Of a stretch of DNA of 17,828 nucleotides, positions 1 through 7,903 are shown one piece after another. Origin of the DNA: Bryobacteraceae bacterium (GTDB taxonomy: Bacteria; Acidobacteriota; Terriglobia; Bryobacterales; Bryobacteraceae); assembly GCA_025929455.1 (NCBI GenBank), contig JAICMB010000010.1, forward strand, positions 1 through 17,828. The letters run 5' to 3'. The notes beneath the pieces are model-generated. The model did no database searches, was not told the origin of the DNA, and was given only the letters and a program-made list of their open reading frames with translations. Made by a program: the position numbers and the translations under genes. Position 1 is the first letter of the stretch. Each line of letters opens with the position of its first letter.

Positions 1-69
1 AAGGCCAGAGTAGACGGCCAGGCCCGGGCGTTGGGCTACCGGCTGGTACCGCTCGAGGAAGCCGCATGA
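1..69 (+). CDS. C-terminal fragment of an upstream gene (unidentified)
   Basis: Frame 1 is open from the first base to a TGA at 67-69 and encodes 22 residues ending in GYRLVPLEEAA. Codons have G or C mostly at third positions, as in the other genes here. The fragment is too short to assign a family. It could be a chance open stretch, although its amino-acid composition looks like a normal protein end. Confidence 0.4.
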   Translation, partial: KARVDGQARALGYRLVPLEEAA

Positions 70-117
70 GGGCGTAATCCACAGAGGCGCTGCGGGAAGT
101 TCCTTAGGAGACCCGCT

Positions 118-135
118 GCAGGCCTGGAGGCCTGC
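118..135. repeat. Perfect 7-bp stem, 4-nt loop hairpin
   Basis: GCAGGCC (118-124) pairs with GGCCTGC (129-135) around the loop TGGA. The right arm runs into CTGCCCCACG (132-141), which recurs exactly at 189-198. No T-run follows, so it is a poor intrinsic terminator. It lies between the upstream gene end and the fucosidase start and looks like a dispersed GC-rich intergenic repeat. Confidence 0.5.
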
Positions 136-250
136 CCCACGCGGAATCTGCGCATGCTGCGAAGAAATTAGGATGGCAGCAAGACTGGCTGCCCCACGAT
201 TTGGCAGAGTTGCGGCGGCGGCAGGCATAATAATAGGCAAGCGTTTCCCC

Positions 251-1300
251 ATGAATCGACGTAATTTGCTGAAGCAGCTAGCCGTGCCTGTCGCCGGAGC
301 GCTCGCGCCTATTATTTCCCGCCCACTCGAGGCCGCGACAGACGTCGGACCCGCGACCGAGCGCACGCCCGCGCTGGCCGAGTATGAAAAACTCCGGTTC
401 GGAGTATCGTTCCATTTCAGCACCCCGACATTCACCGGCGACGATTACGATACGGGCGCCAAGCCCGCCACCGTGTACAACCCGACGCACCTTGACGTGC
501 GGCAATGGCTGCGGGTGGCGCACGAACTGGGCGCGAAGTACGCTGTGCTCACCGCGAAATACATGTCGGGCTTCTGCTTGTGGGATTCAAAAGGATACGA
601 CTACGACGTCGCGAATAGCGGAAACAAGACGGACGTTGTCGCAGCGTTCGTGACCGCGTGCAAGGAGTTCGGCATCCGGCCGGGGTTTTACTATTGCATC
701 CTCGATCCCCACAACGAAGGCAAGTTCGATTGGAACTCGCTGATACCGGACAAGTATTTCGATCTGATCAAGCATCAGATCACCGAACTGCACACACAGT
801 ATCCCCACACCTTTTATCAGCTCTTCGACATTACCTGGAAACTTACGGCGGACCAGCGCTGGGAGCTGTACCGGCTGGTCAAGAAATACAACCCGAAGTG
901 CATCATTGTCGATAACCAGGGCTTTCGCCAGAGCCGGGCCAACCAGGGGCGCTTATGCGAGCCGAAAAGCTGGCCGACCGACGTCATCAACGGCGAGGAC
1001 ACGCTGCCGCCGCTCGAAGGGCACGACCCGCACGTCAAGATCGAGGGCAAAACGTACTACATGCCGTTTGAGACCTGGCTGCCGACGGGACCGGCGTATC
1101 CGCCCATGCCATGGATGCACACCTGGTTCTGGCATCCGTGGTACAAACCGCAGAAGGCCAGTGTCATCGCGCATTCATATCGCGATTGCATGGAATCGAA
1201 CGCGAATCTACTTCTCAATCTGGCGCCGGACAACACCGGCCGGTTGCCGGAGGATCAAGTAGCGACGATGCACAAGGTTGCCGAGTTAATTCAGTCCTGA
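251..1300 (+). CDS. GH29 alpha-L-fucosidase-like exported glycosidase
   Basis: A 349-residue protein of the glycoside hydrolase 29 type, which releases terminal alpha-L-fucose by a retaining mechanism. The ATG at 251 is chosen over one 78 bases upstream because it starts directly at a Tat-like export signal (NRRNLLK, then a hydrophobic stretch to about residue 28). Family features are the TAK..GFCLW block (101-111), DVV..FV.ACKEFGIRPGFYY (128-148), a likely nucleophile Asp193 in QLFDITW, and the C-terminal NLLLNLAPDNTGRLP block (319-333). The length suits a catalytic domain with no added carbohydrate-binding module. One oddity is that the usual KHHDGF motif reads KYMSGF (103-108), so two histidines that line the fucose pocket in characterised members are missing. 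Substrate specificity may therefore differ. The family is fairly secure, the exact substrate is not. It is probably transcribed separately from the next gene, 235 bases on. Confidence 0.8.
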   Translation: MNRRNLLKQLAVPVAGALAPIISRPLEAATDVGPATERTPALAEYEKLRFGVSFHFSTPTFTGDDYDTGAKPATVYNPTHLDVRQWLRVAHELGAKYAVLTAKYMSGFCLWDSKGYDYDVANSGNKTDVVAAFVTACKEFGIRPGFYYCILDPHNEGKFDWNSLIPDKYFDLIKHQITELHTQYPHTFYQLFDITWKLTADQRWELYRLVKKYNPKCIIVDNQGFRQSRANQGRLCEPKSWPTDVINGEDTLPPLEGHDPHVKIEGKTYYMPFETWLPTGPAYPPMPWMHTWFWHPWYKPQKASVIAHSYRDCMESNANLLLNLAPDNTGRLPEDQVATMHKVAELIQS

Positions 1301-1535
1301 CCTGAATCGCGCCGCGCCCGCACGCCAAAGCGTTATTGCGAAACGAACCCAACGCCGTTATCCGGCTTGCTGTCATATATTTGGCAGCAGCCGCTTTCGC
1401 CGATCCTACTATCGCATGCCGGGAGACTGTTCCCGCACCGGCGAGGCACTGGTGCTCGCACATGACGATGGGCAGTACTGCTGCGTATCGCGATTGCCAA
1501 AACCGCTGCTACGTGTTATCGAAAGTGGGGTATCC

Positions 1536-3380
1536 ATGAAAACTGCACTTCTGTATTTTTTTTGCGCGGCACTTGTGACTGCTTCCGCGGAAGCACAGGG
1601 TGTCATCACGACGATCGCCGGAAACGGCTCGGTGGGATTCGCAGGCGATGGCGGTCCGGCGACGGCGGCCACACTCGGTCAGCCGTGCGGCGTCACTGTA
1701 GACAAGGCAGGTAACGTTTACATCGCCGATGGACTGAATCAGCGCGTGCGGAAGGTGGACACGTCGGGCAAAATCACAACGGTAGCGGGAAACGGTCTGC
1801 CGCTAATGTCGGGCGATGGAGGACCCGCCACAAGCGCGGGGCTGAGTTTCGTTACGACGGGGGCGGGGCACTGCGGACTCGCGGTGGACGGCTCTGGCAA
1901 CCTGTATATCTCGGACACGGGCGACAACCGCGTCCGCAAGGTGAGCCCGTCGGGCATTATCACGACCTTCGCGGGGAGGGGTAGCCTCGGAGCGCCGGGC
2001 TTCTCGGGAGATGGGGGTCCGGCAACGAATGCGGAGTTGCAGGCGCCAGCCGGACTCGCGGTCGACGCGGCGGGCAATGTTTATATCACCGATACGGGCA
2101 ACGGGCGGATTCGAAAGGTAGACACGTCGGGAATTATAACGACGGTAGCGGGCAACGGAAACGGGTTTACGCTCAACGACGGCGGACCGGCTCTGAATGC
2201 CCAGTTCTACACGCCGACGGATGTTGCAGTGGATAACGCCGGCAATATGTTCATCGCCGACTTCGGAAATAATCGTGTCCGCAAAGTGAATACCTCGGGC
2301 GTGATTACCAGCATCGCGCATGGCGGGTTCGGCTCCTGCGTACCGAACGTAAGCGTGCCGGCGGCGTCCGCTGACATTGGATACACCGTTGGCTTGGCGA
2401 CGGACAGCGCGGGAAATCTGTATATGGCGGATCGTCATGCCGCTTGCATTCACAAGCTCGACACGGCCGGAGTCGTGACGAACGTGGCAGGCGGCGGGGC
2501 GAACATCCCGGGCGACAACGGTCCACCAACGGCAGCAGGACTCGGGACGCCATGCGCCATTGCCGTGGACAACAGCGGGGACATTTACTTTGCGGACTCG
2601 ATCGAGGGCCGGGTACGCAAAGTGACGTTGGGCGCGAGCGGCACGGGTCCGCTGCCTTCGTTTGACACGAGTGGAGTTGTGAACGGCGCGAGTTTTCAGG
2701 CCGGCGTGAGCGCGGGTTCGTGGGCTACGATTCGCGGGAGTAATCTTGCGCCGCAAACGGATACGTGGGAGAAGGCGATCGTGAACGGGCGATTGCCTAC
2801 AACGCTCGATGGGGTTTCCGTGTCGGTGGGAGGACAGCCGGCGTATGTGTATTACATCAGTCCGACGCAGATCAATTTTATTGTCCCCGAGAGCGTTGCG
2901 GCGGGTCCGCAGCAGGTGACCATCACGACACCCGCAGGGACGAGTTCCGCTGCGACCGTGCAAGGCGCGACGTTTACTCCCGCGTTCTTCGAGTGGCCGG
3001 GCAATCAGGCGGTCGCGACCCGGCAGGATTTTACGTTTGCGGTTAAGCCCGGCACCTTCACGGGGACGGCCACATCAGCGGCGAAACCCGGCGACATTGT
3101 GATTCTTTGGGGGACCGGTTTTGGGCCTCTGGCGCCGGCGCCGCCGCCCGGAGCGGAGGTTCCGGCGGACAAGACGTACAGCACCGCGACGCTGCCGTCG
3201 GTGACGGTAGGCGGGGCGGCCGCCAAGGTGTACGGGGCCGCGCTCGCGCCGGGGTTTGCGGGGTTGTACCAGGTTGCGATCGAGGTGCCGGCTTCGCTTG
3301 CGAATGGAGATTGGCCGGTGGTAGCGAGCGTGGGCGGGGTGCAATCGGCGGCGGGAGTGGTGTTGTCGGTGCAGAAATGA
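1536..3380 (+). CDS. Secreted NHL-repeat protein with Solibacter-type C-terminal domain
   Basis: A 614-residue exported protein. The open frame extends upstream to 1416, but the ATG at 1536 opens a clear signal peptide (MKTALLYFFCAALVTASAEA). Residues 22 to about 365 hold about six NHL-type beta-propeller blades. Each has the pattern GxITTxAGNG, GDGGPAT, GLAVDxxGNxYIADxxNxRVRKV, for example at 22-75, 79-137, 140-197, 200-252, 256-308 and 312-363. Residues from about 379 to 614 form the domain recognised at the end of many Candidatus Solibacter proteins (VVNGASF, then GSNLAP, SPTQINFIVP, ILWGTGFGPL). The NHL propeller generally mediates protein or ligand binding. No enzymatic motif is visible and the function is unknown. 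The fifth blade is the most degenerate. A run of eight T bases (1556-1563) falls inside the signal peptide codons. Confidence 0.85.
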   Translation: MKTALLYFFCAALVTASAEAQGVITTIAGNGSVGFAGDGGPATAATLGQPCGVTVDKAGNVYIADGLNQRVRKVDTSGKITTVAGNGLPLMSGDGGPATSAGLSFVTTGAGHCGLAVDGSGNLYISDTGDNRVRKVSPSGIITTFAGRGSLGAPGFSGDGGPATNAELQAPAGLAVDAAGNVYITDTGNGRIRKVDTSGIITTVAGNGNGFTLNDGGPALNAQFYTPTDVAVDNAGNMFIADFGNNRVRKVNTSGVITSIAHGGFGSCVPNVSVPAASADIGYTVGLATDSAGNLYMADRHAACIHKLDTAGVVTNVAGGGANIPGDNGPPTAAGLGTPCAIAVDNSGDIYFADSIEGRVRKVTLGASGTGPLPSFDTSGVVNGASFQAGVSAGSWATIRGSNLAPQTDTWEKAIVNGRLPTTLDGVSVSVGGQPAYVYYISPTQINFIVPESVAAGPQQVTITTPAGTSSAATVQGATFTPAFFEWPGNQAVATRQDFTFAVKPGTFTGTATSAAKPGDIVILWGTGFGPLAPAPPPGAEVPADKTYSTATLPSVTVGGAAAKVYGAALAPGFAGLYQVAIEVPASLANGDWPVVASVGGVQSAAGVVLSVQK

Positions 3381-3391
3381 GAGGGTTTCCT

Positions 3392-3417
3392 CCGCTCCCT
3401 GACGGTCGCGGCTCAGA
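3392..3417 (+). repeat. REP-like intergenic repeat, copy 1
   Basis: A 26-nt motif beginning CCGCTCCCTGACGG and ending CGGCTCAGA, 12 bases after the stop codon of the NHL gene. It closely matches copies at 10401-10426 and 14177-14202, and an inverted copy at 10454-10479. All copies lie outside genes. It sits between the NHL gene and the six-gene operon, where it could affect mRNA 3' ends. Confidence 0.6.
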
Positions 3418-3458
3418 AACGGTCGTGTTATAAGACGAAGGCGAGCATCATCGCTTTC

Positions 3459-4370
3459 ATGTACGAATTTCGAGTGGTTGCGGATTACGGGGACCTGTGC
3501 GGCGAAGGCCCGCTATGGAACAGCCGCGAGCAGGCGCTCTACTGGACCGACCTCGCGCGGCGGCGCTTCTATCGCTATGTCTGGGCCGAGCAGCGCGCCG
3601 AGATCATCAGCGAGCAACTCCAGATTTCCGGATACGCGTTCAACCAGGCCGGCGGATTCGTCGTCACGAACATCGAGGGCATCTGGCTGTGGGACGGCGC
3701 ATCCACACCTACGCTGCTCGCGCGCGAAGCCGGTGGCCGGCGTTGCCTGATGAACGACTGTGTGGCCGACCCTGAAGGGCGCGTTTACTCCGGCTCGTAC
3801 TATCGCAATCCCGCGACCGGCGACTTCGACCGCGTGGGCTGCCTGTTTCGCGTCGACTGCGACGGTTCGGTGCACGTTGTCGATGACGGGTTCCGGCTGT
3901 CGAACGGGCTTGCTTTCTCGCCGGACTTGAGCACGATGTACTACGTCGATTCGGCGGACCGGCGCATTTACGCTTGGGATTACCGGCGGTCGGACAGCAG
4001 CTTGCGGAACCGGCGTGTGTTGGTACAAGTTCCGCGCGAAGAAGGCGTCCCCGACGGAATGACCGTGGACGGCGAGGGTTATCTGTGGTGCGCGCACTGG
4101 TTCGGCGGGTGCGTGATTCGTTACGATCCGGAGGGCAAGATCGAGCGCCGTATTGAGACGCCCGCTTCGCAGACGTCCGCGGTGACCTTCGGCGGTCCGG
4201 ATTTCACGGACATCTTTATCAGCTCGGCCGCGATGGTGGATTCATTAATTCTGGCACCGCCGGGGTACGATCCTTCAAAACATTTCATGGGTGGGCCGGT
4301 TTATCATTTCAGGACGGGAGTGCAAGGCCGCGAGGAGTTCCACGCCAACATTTCGAGGCCCAACGGATGA
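3459..4370 (+). CDS. SMP-30/gluconolactonase/LRE family lactonase
   Basis: A 303-residue six-bladed propeller enzyme of the SMP-30/regucalcin group. Such enzymes hydrolyse sugar lactones to aldonic acids using one bound divalent metal. The expected metal ligands are all visible: Glu16 in CGEGPLW, Asn99 in LMNDC, Asn149 in LSNGLAFSPD and Asp199 in VPDGMTVD. These match the spacing of human SMP-30 (Glu18, Asn154, Asp204, with Asn103 in the substrate site). There is no signal peptide, so it acts in the cytoplasm. It is the first gene of the compact operon. A weak purine-rich AAGGCGAG lies about 14 bases before the start. Its last bases overlap the transporter start by 4 nt (ATGA). With the downstream SDR dehydrogenase it could form an oxidise-then-hydrolyse pair for a cyclic sugar. 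The substrate is not determinable here. Confidence 0.88.
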   Translation: MYEFRVVADYGDLCGEGPLWNSREQALYWTDLARRRFYRYVWAEQRAEIISEQLQISGYAFNQAGGFVVTNIEGIWLWDGASTPTLLAREAGGRRCLMNDCVADPEGRVYSGSYYRNPATGDFDRVGCLFRVDCDGSVHVVDDGFRLSNGLAFSPDLSTMYYVDSADRRIYAWDYRRSDSSLRNRRVLVQVPREEGVPDGMTVDGEGYLWCAHWFGGCVIRYDPEGKIERRIETPASQTSAVTFGGPDFTDIFISSAAMVDSLILAPPGYDPSKHFMGGPVYHFRTGVQGREEFHANISRPNG

Positions 4371-5392
4371 GCGCTGCGGCCGGCATCGTCCTGGCGCTCA
4401 TTGCCGGCGTGCTGAATGGCAGCTTCGCCACGCCTACCAAGTACACGGCGCGATGGAAGTGGGAGAACGTGTGGGCGCTATGGGCGTTCACGGCGTTTCT
4501 GATCGTGCCGTGGATTATTGCGCTCGCAACGGTGCCGCATCTGATGACGGCGTATGCGAACGCGGGCAGCGGCACGCTCGCTCTGCTGATCGCGTTCGGT
4601 GCGGGTTACGGCATCGCCGCCACGTGCTTCGGGCTGGGCGTGGACGCCATCGGAATCGCGCTGAACTTCGCGATCGCGCTGGGTATTTCCACTGCGATCG
4701 GCTCGCTCGTGCCGCTCGTGACGCAGCATGCGAACGCGATATTCACGACCAAGGGCGCGCTGATCCTCACCGGCATCGCGTTGACGCTCGCGGGCATTGT
4801 TGTGTGCGCGGTGGCGGGGCGGTCGAAAGAGCGGGAGCGTGCGCGCGAGCGAAAGGTTTCTGATGACGCCAAGCGTCCCAGCTTTGGCCTGGGCCTCACG
4901 TTCGCCATCATCGCAGGCATTGGATCACCGTTTCTCAATTTCGGACTGGCGTACGGCGACCCGCTGCTCAGCGCCGCTGCGGCACAAGGCGCGGGGCCGA
5001 TTGCAAAGTCGAACGCGATCTGGCCGCCGGTGCTGACCGCCACGCTCGTTCCCTACCTTTTTTACTGCGCGTCGTTGTGGATGAAGAATGGCTCATTCCG
5101 ATTATTCGCGGCGCCCGGCACGGGCTCGTACTGGCTGTTGGGCGTCCTCATGGGCGTCCTTTGGATGGGAAGCATCGCGCTGTACGGCGCCGCGTCCGCG
5201 GCCATGGGGAGCATGGGAACGGTGCTGGGCTGGCCGCTCTTCATGTCGGCGATTATCATCACTTCGAGCGCGTGGGGATTCGCCACGGGCGAGTGGCGCG
5301 GGACGCGGCGCGGCACGGTCGCGGTGATGACCGCGGGAATGGCGCTGCTGATCGCGGGTTTTTGTGTGCTCGCATACTCGGGAGGAGCGTAG
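4367..5392 (+). CDS. RhaT-family sugar/H+ symporter
   Basis: A 341-residue integral inner-membrane protein resembling the L-rhamnose-proton symporter family within the drug/metabolite transporter superfamily. About ten hydrophobic segments are visible, roughly at 4-22, 36-57, 69-90, 94-114, 130-151, 173-193, 219-236, 255-275, 284-302 and 315-337. A strongly basic, polar loop (152-171, RSKERERARER) separates the two five-helix halves. The N-terminal region with YTARWKWENVWALWA resembles the KKWSWETMW region of E. coli RhaT. The ATG overlaps the stop of the lactonase gene, suggesting translational coupling. It probably brings the operon's substrate into the cell. Rhamnose is only one option, because many RhaT-like proteins in acidobacteria are annotated by similarity alone, so no rhaT symbol is given. 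Confidence 0.8.
   Translation: MSAAAGIVLALIAGVLNGSFATPTKYTARWKWENVWALWAFTAFLIVPWIIALATVPHLMTAYANAGSGTLALLIAFGAGYGIAATCFGLGVDAIGIALNFAIALGISTAIGSLVPLVTQHANAIFTTKGALILTGIALTLAGIVVCAVAGRSKERERARERKVSDDAKRPSFGLGLTFAIIAGIGSPFLNFGLAYGDPLLSAAAAQGAGPIAKSNAIWPPVLTATLVPYLFYCASLWMKNGSFRLFAAPGTGSYWLLGVLMGVLWMGSIALYGAASAAMGSMGTVLGWPLFMSAIIITSSAWGFATGEWRGTRRGTVAVMTAGMALLIAGFCVLAYSGGA
5381..5387 (+). promoter_or_regulatory. Strong Shine-Dalgarno deciding the SDR start
   Basis: GGAGGAG lies 6 bases before the ATG at 5394, inside the last codons of the RhaT-like gene. It favours 5394 over an upstream in-frame start at 5364, which would add a non-family N-terminus. Confidence 0.7.
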
Positions 5393-5393
5393 G

Positions 5394-6164
5394 ATGCGGC
5401 TGGAAAATCGCGTGGCGTTCGTATCGGGCGTTGCCATGGGTATCGGTGAAGGCATCGCCGACCTGTTTGCGAAAGAAGGCGCGGCGATCGTCGCGGCGGA
5501 CATCGACGAAGAACTCGGCAACCGAACCGCGGAGCGCATCCGTTCCCGGGGAGGGCGTTGTCTATTTCTGCGCACGGATGTCAGCGTGGAAAACGACGTC
5601 CGGGCGCTAGTGGAGGCGGGCACAAAGCAATTCGGCACCATCGACGTACTGGTGAACGTGGTCGGAATCGCGTCGGAGAACCCGATTCATCGCATGCAAC
5701 TCGACGAATGGGAACGCATCTTACGTGTGAATCTCACGAGCATGTTTCTGACGTCGCATTACATCATTCCGGTCATGTTGGAAGCGAGGCGCGGATCTAT
5801 CGTCAACATCTCGTCCGTGCAAGGCATTCTCGGATTTCCGGGTTATCCGCACTACGCCGCCAGCAAAGGCGCGATCTTCGCGCTGACGCGGCAGATGGCG
5901 AAGGAGTACGCGGCCAAAGGCATTCGCGTAAATTCCATCGCGCCCGGGACGGTCGAGACGCCGCTCAACATCAAGGTGCTGGAGCGCTCGCCCGATCCCG
6001 TGAAACAACGCGCGACCTGGGAGAGCATGCATCCCATCGGCCGGCTTGGACAGCCGATCGACATTGCATACGGTGCGCTGTATCTTGCGTGCGATGAAAG
6101 CTCGTGGGTTACGGGCCAGTGCCTCACGATCGATGGTGGCATGACCACGTCCACACCGCTGTAA
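5394..6164 (+). CDS. Short-chain dehydrogenase/reductase (SDR)
   Basis: A 256-residue classical SDR, a cytoplasmic NAD(P)-dependent oxidoreductase. The Rossmann motif is SGVAMGIG (11-18), a slight variant of TGxxxGIG. Asp36 at the end of the second beta strand (AADID) suggests preference for NAD over NADP. The catalytic set is Asn113 (RVNLTS), Ser140/141 (NISS), Tyr154 and Lys158 (YAASK). The family NNAG motif reads NVVG (88-91). A C-terminal WVTGQCLTIDGG block confirms a full-length member. It starts 1 nt after the transporter stop and ends overlapping the next start (TAATG). Similar enzymes oxidise sugars such as L-fucose, L-rhamnose or glucose, as well as 3-hydroxyacyl-CoA esters. Either role fits the neighbours, a lactonase upstream and CoA enzymes downstream. 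Confidence 0.9.
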   Translation: MRLENRVAFVSGVAMGIGEGIADLFAKEGAAIVAADIDEELGNRTAERIRSRGGRCLFLRTDVSVENDVRALVEAGTKQFGTIDVLVNVVGIASENPIHRMQLDEWERILRVNLTSMFLTSHYIIPVMLEARRGSIVNISSVQGILGFPGYPHYAASKGAIFALTRQMAKEYAAKGIRVNSIAPGTVETPLNIKVLERSPDPVKQRATWESMHPIGRLGQPIDIAYGALYLACDESSWVTGQCLTIDGGMTTSTPL

Positions 6165-7903
6165 TGACCGGCATCGTATCGATCGATGAACTGGCGCGAA
6201 TGGTTCCCGATGGCGTGCGCCTCGGGATTGGCGGTGTGCACCTGTCGCGCCTTCCGATCGCGCTGATCCAGAAGATCGCCGCGCTCGGCCGGCGGGATTT
6301 CGTGTTCACGAGTTGGGGCGGCGGCCTCGCGCTGGAACTGCTGCTCGAGGCGGGCGCGGTTCGTAAGCTGATCTTCTGTTTTTCGAGCCTCGATATCTTC
6401 GGCCTTGCGCCGCGCTTCCGCGAAGCGCTCGAGAAGAACACGATTGAAGTCGAAGAGTGGTCCGCGCTCGCGATGATTCAGGGATTGCATGCGGCGCATT
6501 TCAATTTACCGGAGATGCCGTTTCAGCTCCCCGCCGGCTCGGACTTGATGAAGACAGGCAGCTTCTGGAAAACGGCGCAGTCCGCGTTCACGGGCGAGCC
6601 CGTCGGTGAAGCCCGCCGGCTCGACGTCGATGTCCTACTGCTACACGCGCAGCGGACGGACCGCGCGGGTAACGTCGAGATCGAAGGCGCGCGCGGGCTC
6701 GACCTGAGCCTGCTCGGCGCGGCGCGGCGGACGCTCGTGACGGTCGAAGAGATCGTGGAAATGGGCGAACTCGGAAACCGCAAGCTATCGTTCGTGCTGC
6801 CTCGCGAGTTCGTGACGGCGGTGGCGCGCGCACCGGGCGGCGCATATCCGACGTCCTGCCTACCCTATTATTCGACCGATTACGACGAGATTCTGAACTA
6901 CGTTCGCCGAACGCAAAACGAGCGCAAGAGCGGCGCCGAAACGACAACGCATTTCGCGATGACACCGCCGCGGCAGGAATTCCTGAGCGGCGCTGCGAAA
7001 ATTCGCATTCCCGACGTGAAAGTGCGAATCGCTGTATCCGGCCCCCTCTGGACCACTGAAGAATTGATGGCGGCCGCACTCGCGCGCGAGTACAACAACT
7101 CCAGCGTCTGCTCCGTCGGATCGGTCTCGCCGCTCGCGATGATTTCGTACCTGCTCGCGAAGATGACGCATGCGCCCGGGCTCACCATCATCGCGCTGAA
7201 CGGCGGGCTGATCGATATCGACGTGCATCCGATGTCGCTCACGCTCGCCGAGCCGCTAGAATTCGGAAGCGCGAAGGTCATCTGGGGCGCGGACGAAACA
7301 TATCACTGGTACTACCAGCAGGGTCGTATTACGCACGAAGTCGTGACCGCCGCGCAGATCGATGTTCGCGGGCGCACCAATAACGCCTGGGTGGAGACCG
7401 GCGGCAAGCGCGTTCGTCTACCCGGACAGGGCGGTATGGCTGACGTCGCCAACTTGCACCAAAATTTCGTGCTGTACCTGACGCGCCATACGCGCGAACG
7501 CTTCGTCGACGCGGTGAATTTCTCGACCGCTGCCCGCGGCCTTTTGACGGATGAGGAGCGCATCGCCGCCGGGCTGAAACCCGGCATGGTGCGTCTGGTT
7601 TCGGATCTCGGCGTGTTCGAACTCGATCCGCAACAGCGCATCTTCCGGCTGACCAGCATTCATCCCGGTGTTGCGCTCGAAACCGTGCGCGAAAACACCA
7701 GCGGTGATTTTCTCATCGCGGACCCGCTTCCATTGACGCCGGTACCGGACGCCGAGCAAGTCCGGCTCATTCGGACGCGCATCGACCCGTTCGGCATCCG
7801 GAGACTCGAATTCGTGCCCGGCCGCGACCGGCTCGATCTAATCGCCGAAATTTTGCGCGCCGAGGCCGCGCTCTTAAACGACATAAAAGGAGTGAGTATT
7901 TGA
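6164..7903 (+). CDS. Fused alpha-beta family I CoA-transferase-like protein (GctA/GctB or IpdA/IpdB type)
   Basis: A 579-residue protein that joins two halves normally encoded by separate genes. Residues 1 to about 255 resemble alpha subunits of glutaconate-type CoA-transferases (GIGGVHLSRLP at 21-31, TSWGGG at 49-54, GNVEIEG at 169-175). Residues from about 285 to 579 resemble beta subunits (SVGSVSPLA at 317-325, a GQGG glycine block at 421-424, LVSDLGVFELD at 478-488, IHPGV at 499-503, ENTSGDFLI at 510-518, IDPFG at 540-544). By recalled alignment to GctB (HIIVESGLMD), the catalytic Glu is Asn346 in IIALNGGLID. IpdAB, a relative that lacks the transferase Glu, is a ring-opening C-C hydrolase rather than a transferase. 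The present protein may likewise be a hydrolase, or inactive as a transferase. The start overlaps the SDR stop by 1 nt. An upstream ATG at 6104 lies inside the SDR gene and is rejected. Confidence 0.82.
   Translation: MTGIVSIDELARMVPDGVRLGIGGVHLSRLPIALIQKIAALGRRDFVFTSWGGGLALELLLEAGAVRKLIFCFSSLDIFGLAPRFREALEKNTIEVEEWSALAMIQGLHAAHFNLPEMPFQLPAGSDLMKTGSFWKTAQSAFTGEPVGEARRLDVDVLLLHAQRTDRAGNVEIEGARGLDLSLLGAARRTLVTVEEIVEMGELGNRKLSFVLPREFVTAVARAPGGAYPTSCLPYYSTDYDEILNYVRRTQNERKSGAETTTHFAMTPPRQEFLSGAAKIRIPDVKVRIAVSGPLWTTEELMAAALAREYNNSSVCSVGSVSPLAMISYLLAKMTHAPGLTIIALNGGLIDIDVHPMSLTLAEPLEFGSAKVIWGADETYHWYYQQGRITHEVVTAAQIDVRGRTNNAWVETGGKRVRLPGQGGMADVANLHQNFVLYLTRHTRERFVDAVNFSTAARGLLTDEERIAAGLKPGMVRLVSDLGVFELDPQQRIFRLTSIHPGVALETVRENTSGDFLIADPLPLTPVPDAEQVRLIRTRIDPFGIRRLEFVPGRDRLDLIAEILRAEAALLNDIKGVSI
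7886..7902 (+). promoter_or_regulatory. Shine-Dalgarno plus TTG start of the CaiB-type gene
   Basis: AAAGGAG (7886-7892) lies 7 bases before a TTG start at 7900. The TTG overlaps the preceding TGA stop in TTGA. No ATG nearby would retain the conserved N-terminus, so the unusual start is well supported. The arrangement suggests coupled translation. Confidence 0.7.

Noticed and set aside
173..250. N-terminal extension of the fucosidase
   Set aside because: It would bury the Tat-like signal starting at 251 behind 26 unrelated residues.
1416..1535. N-terminal extension of the NHL protein
   Set aside because: The extra 40 residues contain no family features, and a proper signal peptide starts at the ATG at 1536.
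1556..1563. Run of eight T bases as a possible phase-variable tract in the NHL gene
   Set aside because: The tract is short and encodes normal hydrophobic signal-peptide residues. One genome gives no evidence of length variation.
1605..2630. Repeated GC-rich blocks that could suggest a CRISPR or tandem DNA array
   Set aside because: The spacing and codon phase follow the NHL protein repeats. Units diverge at third positions and no constant-length spacer pattern exists.
1803..2963. A 386-residue open frame on the minus strand, antisense to the NHL gene
   Set aside because: It mirrors the repeat structure of the real gene, is very Arg-rich, and has no recognisable motif. The + strand frame encodes clear NHL blades and a signal peptide.
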